A stretch of DNA of 64,000 bases from Solenopsis invicta (Eukaryota; Arthropoda; Insecta; Hymenoptera; Formicidae). Under the pieces are notes generated by a model. That model was not told where the DNA came from and did no database searches. It worked only from the letters and a program-made list of their open reading frames with translations. The stretch covers positions 17,800,501 through 17,864,500 of the forward strand of contig NC_052665.1 in NCBI RefSeq assembly GCF_016802725.1, read 5' to 3'. Both the position numbers and the translations under genes were made by a program. Below are positions 60,294 to 64,000 of this stretch, in pieces. How positions within the stretch are numbered: the first letter of the stretch is position 1; every line of letters starts with the position of its first letter.

Positions 60294-61177
60294 AACGGGG
60301 TTGCGACGCCCACCCTGCAGCCATTTACCGGAGAACACCCGACGCGCGCCGTTATCTTTATAGTTCGACGGCGGTATCGCGATCGGCCGCGACTGTTAAT
60401 TAACGCGGCTTCTTCCGCGGAAGATTGAAGCTCACTCGCGAGGGAACGGAGAATCGCGCACGCACCACTTCGGATGCTTTCTTCGCATGCGGGTGAGTGC
60501 GTTTGCACGTACATACGTAGGTATACCCGCGCCCCGCCTGTGATATGGACCGCAGCTGGTGCCGGCTGGAGATCGGAGAACTTCGGATTGGTATCGACGG
60601 CCGCCGTCTTCCGGAGTGCGAAACTGCGTTATTCGCCACGCGAGATGAATCGCGAAACGTATTCCTGCCTCCCGCTTGTACATTCGTACATTTCTCATCG
60701 AAATTAGAATTGAATGTACATCACTTTATCGCGCAGTATATTAATGTCGATTTAACATTGATCAGCATAGAAATGAATCGATTCTTTCTCGCAATTTTTA
60801 GCGCAAAACCTATTTCTAACTGAAATAAAAACGCTCGCTGATGTTAATCCTTTGCCTCTAAGATTTTCCAAGTACTATATACGTGTGTATCCGTTCCCAT
60901 GATCCCCATTCTTATACAATCTTCTATCTCTCATTGCCTTTTTAATCGTCTCTTTTTTAATTGCACAACTACGTGTGCTACTGGCACAGCACTTCCGGCA
61001 ACAGAAACGTCATTCCACCGAAACTTCGCGCAAAGTCGCGTAATACTTTGAGGTCTGATTAAGCCTTCTGTACGGTTGGCGCTTAGACCCTGGAGTGATG
61101 CTAATTAGTTTCGCTAGAGAAGACGGGCCAGTGTATATCACAAAATTTGCAAGAGACCACGTGCGCTCGGCAAAAAC

Positions 61178-61204
61178 AGAGAGAGAGAGAGAAGAGAGAA
61201 AGAG
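61178..61204. repeat. (GA)n microsatellite
   Basis: About 27 bases of GA with AAG and AAAG interruptions. Confidence 0.9.
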
Positions 61205-63959
61205 TAACAAGACGAGCGAGTTAGTTTCGCGCTTCGCGGAGGGGTATTATTATTTTTGACGAGGATTCTCTTAATTCCATCTCTCACGCCGCGCCGGAAC
61301 CTCAGGCGGGACCAAAATCGGCACCGGGACCAAAATGCCATCTGTATGATATGCGTTTCCAGAATTGGCTGGACGCGGAACACGGGGCCGCCATCACGTC
61401 GTCCGTTGAAAATTACGAGCGACAGGGAAACGAGAATTGTGCAACTATCGTCGCGGTGAGAGGCGAGGCAGCGAAACTTGTAGCACAATGAACCTCTACA
61501 ATTCTCCGTTTATCGCGGCTTTTATGTTTGCGGTCTTTACGAAACTTTACGGTATTCATTGCACACGGTTATCGGAAGTGCGTAAATAACGGTGTCTATG
61601 CGGCTCGTCCGTAACGTTGTCTGAATTATGGTCAAAGCGATTCGCTTGGACATCGATGTCCGATGCAACTTGCCGGCGTGTACGCAAATCGGCGAACTGA
61701 TACGCATGCATTTTATTGTAGCACTATTCCGTATCTGCATATTTGATTTCATAGTAACATTTGACGCTCGATGGAGCGTTGGCGAAGCTATAAAAAAATA
61801 AATGAGTGACAACACACGATAAAGAGACAATGCATAAAGTTTAAGAGCGCCGAACGCGACAATAATCGATGTTCCCGGCAAATATTTCCGCCAATGCATG
61901 GAAACGCGATGCCGCAAGAAAGATCTTAACCGCACATGCATCTTGAAATGCATTTACATGAGGGACCAGATTTTTTGTTCGCAAACGTCGCTCGCAGCGC
62001 GGTTCGATATCACAAGGATCCAAATGCGGAAAGCTCCGCATGCGTCATTCTATTGCAGGAACTGCGGATCCAGAAAGCGGTTGACGTTAGGTGTCCTGGA
62101 TAATCGTGCTGTTCCGGCTGCAGAAACTGTTGCTGCTGCAGCAACCCGACCGTAACAGTAGCACGCAGATGTCATCGATGCACTTCGTGTTTCGAGCAAA
62201 TGGGATTAACGTCGCAACGACGGCTCTGCATCCGATATTACTATTTGTATTTACCGATTATTATACCTCGAGAATATGGAGAACTGTTACTCCGGCTCTA
62301 AACCCATACGTCTTATATATATTGTCAGATCTTGCAACACGTAATTAAAAGGATCCCTTTGTAAAACCTTCATAAGAACGTGTTATGATATGTGCATAAA
62401 TTTATTGGCTAATCTAATGATCAATAAGTGATTTACTAGATAGCGTTAGACAAGAGACCTATTTTTTTAGCTGAATTTCTTGCACAGTTTATCTTTTCTC
62501 TTTTTTCTCTAACGGAAAAAAAATAGCAAGATAAATAAAATTTAGAAGGAACTAAGAAACACAAAGTGCAGCAAATAAGTAATAAACAGAGTAGACTCAT
62601 AATTATATCTAATCGACGTAACATAATTGCGAATCTTTCTCTTATCTCTCAGAAACATACAATTATAGACGCAGCGGATAACAATCGGTCGTCGATTGAC
62701 CAAGAAAACGTATCCCACGTAAATCCGGTTTAATGCACGCCGCGAGAAATAGATTTTTCGAATCCCTCCCGTCGGCGGATCCTCGAGAAGTGCGTGGACT
62801 TCTAAAGCCCGACGGAGACTCGGGGCAAATTAGAAAACGTTATCAACGCGGTGGCGCGATGGGTGGCGAATGGAAATTCTTCTCATTACACAGTTCTTCC
62901 CAGCTGCGCTACCTTCGCGATGGTACGCCTGTATACGCGTGTCGAATATACCGCGCCGGAAAGTTTCGTCCGTACGTTATAATTTCTCCGGACTGTCGGA
63001 TGCCGTGCGCCGTTCCGTTTTCCTTGTCCCCCTAGGGGTCTTCTTCATCCGTGTGTTCTAGTCCTCGATGATCCTCGGACTCTCTTCTCGGTCTATTTTC
63101 TCTGCTTTTCTTCCTCGTGGTTTTCGTTCTCCTGTGTAGCCTCCCCCCTCCCTCCCGTTATCCCACAAATTATTATTTATCAAAATACAGTGCAGAATTC
63201 TGTTACGTATGTAAGTAGCTAACGAGATTGGCTGTCTAACATGACACAAACATGTACGAGAGACGTCTAACGTCTCTAAAGACTTTCTTATCAAGCCAAA
63301 GTCAACATGCGCAACACATACTTCTAATCAATCTTTTTGCCACACACATTGTTACCTTGGGAGGTTATTTTATCCATAATTTACGAACAAGCGTATTTAC
63401 AAGAAATACGAATATCTAGAGAATATCTAGCGCATAGTACATATTAATAGCATCAACTCTCTGCACGGTACGTGTTCGCGTTTTCTTTCCGCTCAGCATG
63501 GAATACTGAGCGTGCGAAAACACGATCCGTTCGTATTCTTGGTTCCACTCCCGTTTCACCCTTTCGCCGTTTTGTCCCATTCCCCTCGCTTCCTTTAGCT
63601 TTCCACAGATCGCCGTCCCGCGCGTTTCCATGTTACGCCGCTAGGACTCGGCGCCGCTTCGCTTGCTCGGTATCCGCACTTTCAGTCCTCACACCACCAT
63701 CCCTCTTTATCCTCGACACCACCCGGTGAATATCGCAACGTGTTTGGCCGGTGTGGTCCGCGCGACCGAATCCTTTCGACGCGAGTCCGTCAAAGTGAAC
63801 ACGGAGCGCCGCGGGCTCCTGTGATTAAAGAAAATTACGTGCGGCAGATAATTACAGGGGATGAGTGCACGGACAGAGCTGAGTGAAAGAGGGCGCGTGG
63901 CAGGCAGGCAGCAGCCCCGTTCCGCGCCCGCCACGTCTAGCTAGTACGGTCGCGAAATT

Positions 63960-63977
63960 CTCGCCACTCGTGGCGAG
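63960..63977. repeat. Perfect 8-bp inverted repeat with 2-base loop
   Basis: CTCGCCACTCGTGGCGAG in CpG-rich DNA at the right edge. It could be a regulatory palindrome or an RNA hairpin. Confidence 0.7.
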
Positions 63978-64000
63978 CCGCAGCATCCTGAGCATCCCCC

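Larger units (their letters stand above)
56501..64000. other. Mixed CpG-rich and AT-rich DNA, no gene recognised
   Basis: CpG-rich blocks lie at about 56500-57080, 59040-59480, 59930-60650, 61240-61480 and 62700-64000. They have many overlapping open frames on both strands, which is expected from composition alone. They may include promoter or 5' UTR sequence of a neighbour beyond the right edge. A foldback lies at 57155-57249 and a perfect short hairpin at 63960-63977. Confidence 0.4.

Noticed and set aside
60027..60428. 133-codon frame with a Thr run and an Asp-rich run
   Set aside because: It begins at a non-ATG codon (TTG), and the runs come from the AAC and GAC repeats. No domain is recognisable. 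A UTR or spliced exon cannot be excluded.

Overview
The window looks like nuclear DNA of an insect, most likely a hymenopteran and quite possibly an ant. The reasons are one identifiable gene with nine coding exons separated by introns of up to 10 kb, GT-AG splice sites, an AT-rich background with abundant CpG, and many long (GA)n/(CT)n microsatellites. The gene belongs to an arthropod neuronal immunoglobulin family. The species assignment is inference. There is no sign of bacterial operons, CRISPR, or rRNA or tRNA genes.

The only confidently identified gene lies on the + strand between 1203 and 37888. It encodes a Dpr-interacting protein (DIP, often named 'lachesin-like' in automatic insect annotations), a cell-surface protein with three Ig domains used in neuronal recognition and synaptic partner choice. 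I rebuilt nine coding exons by hand: 1203-1272, 11473-11579, 13800-13985, 23161-23244, 28117-28240, 32125-32262, 32376-32498, 34543-34713 and 37593-37888. They add up to 1299 nt, with matching phases at all eight junctions, and give 432 residues. The protein has a signal peptide, Ig1 (C50-C111), Ig2 (C154-C217), Ig3 (C260-C318), a Pro- and acid-rich linker, and a hydrophobic C-terminus of the GPI-signal or short-membrane-anchor type. A splice acceptor at 1180, just before the start codon, implies a 5' UTR exon further upstream.

The introns hold several things of interest. Intron 2 has an 85-bp alternating purine-pyrimidine tract just before exon 3. Intron 3 has an array of TTGCAA-type motifs, a 111-bp foldback element, and a CpG-rich block with 22 uninterrupted CAG units. 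Intron 4 has a short inverted-repeat element with a 14-bp tandem repeat. Intron 5 has an element bounded by a perfect 18-bp inverted repeat. Intron 8 has a fresh-looking 19-bp tandem duplication 37 bp after a donor site.

From 37.9 to 64 kb I find no convincing protein-coding gene. There is a probable 3' UTR and flank, then AT-rich intergenic DNA with simple repeats and small foldbacks. CpG-rich blocks (about 56.5-57.1, 59.0-60.7 and 62.7-64.0 kb) could be promoters or 5' exons of an unseen neighbour. I found no clearly novel multi-gene system. The most useful items are the full exon structure, including a short exon hidden inside a non-obvious open frame, and the intronic elements.
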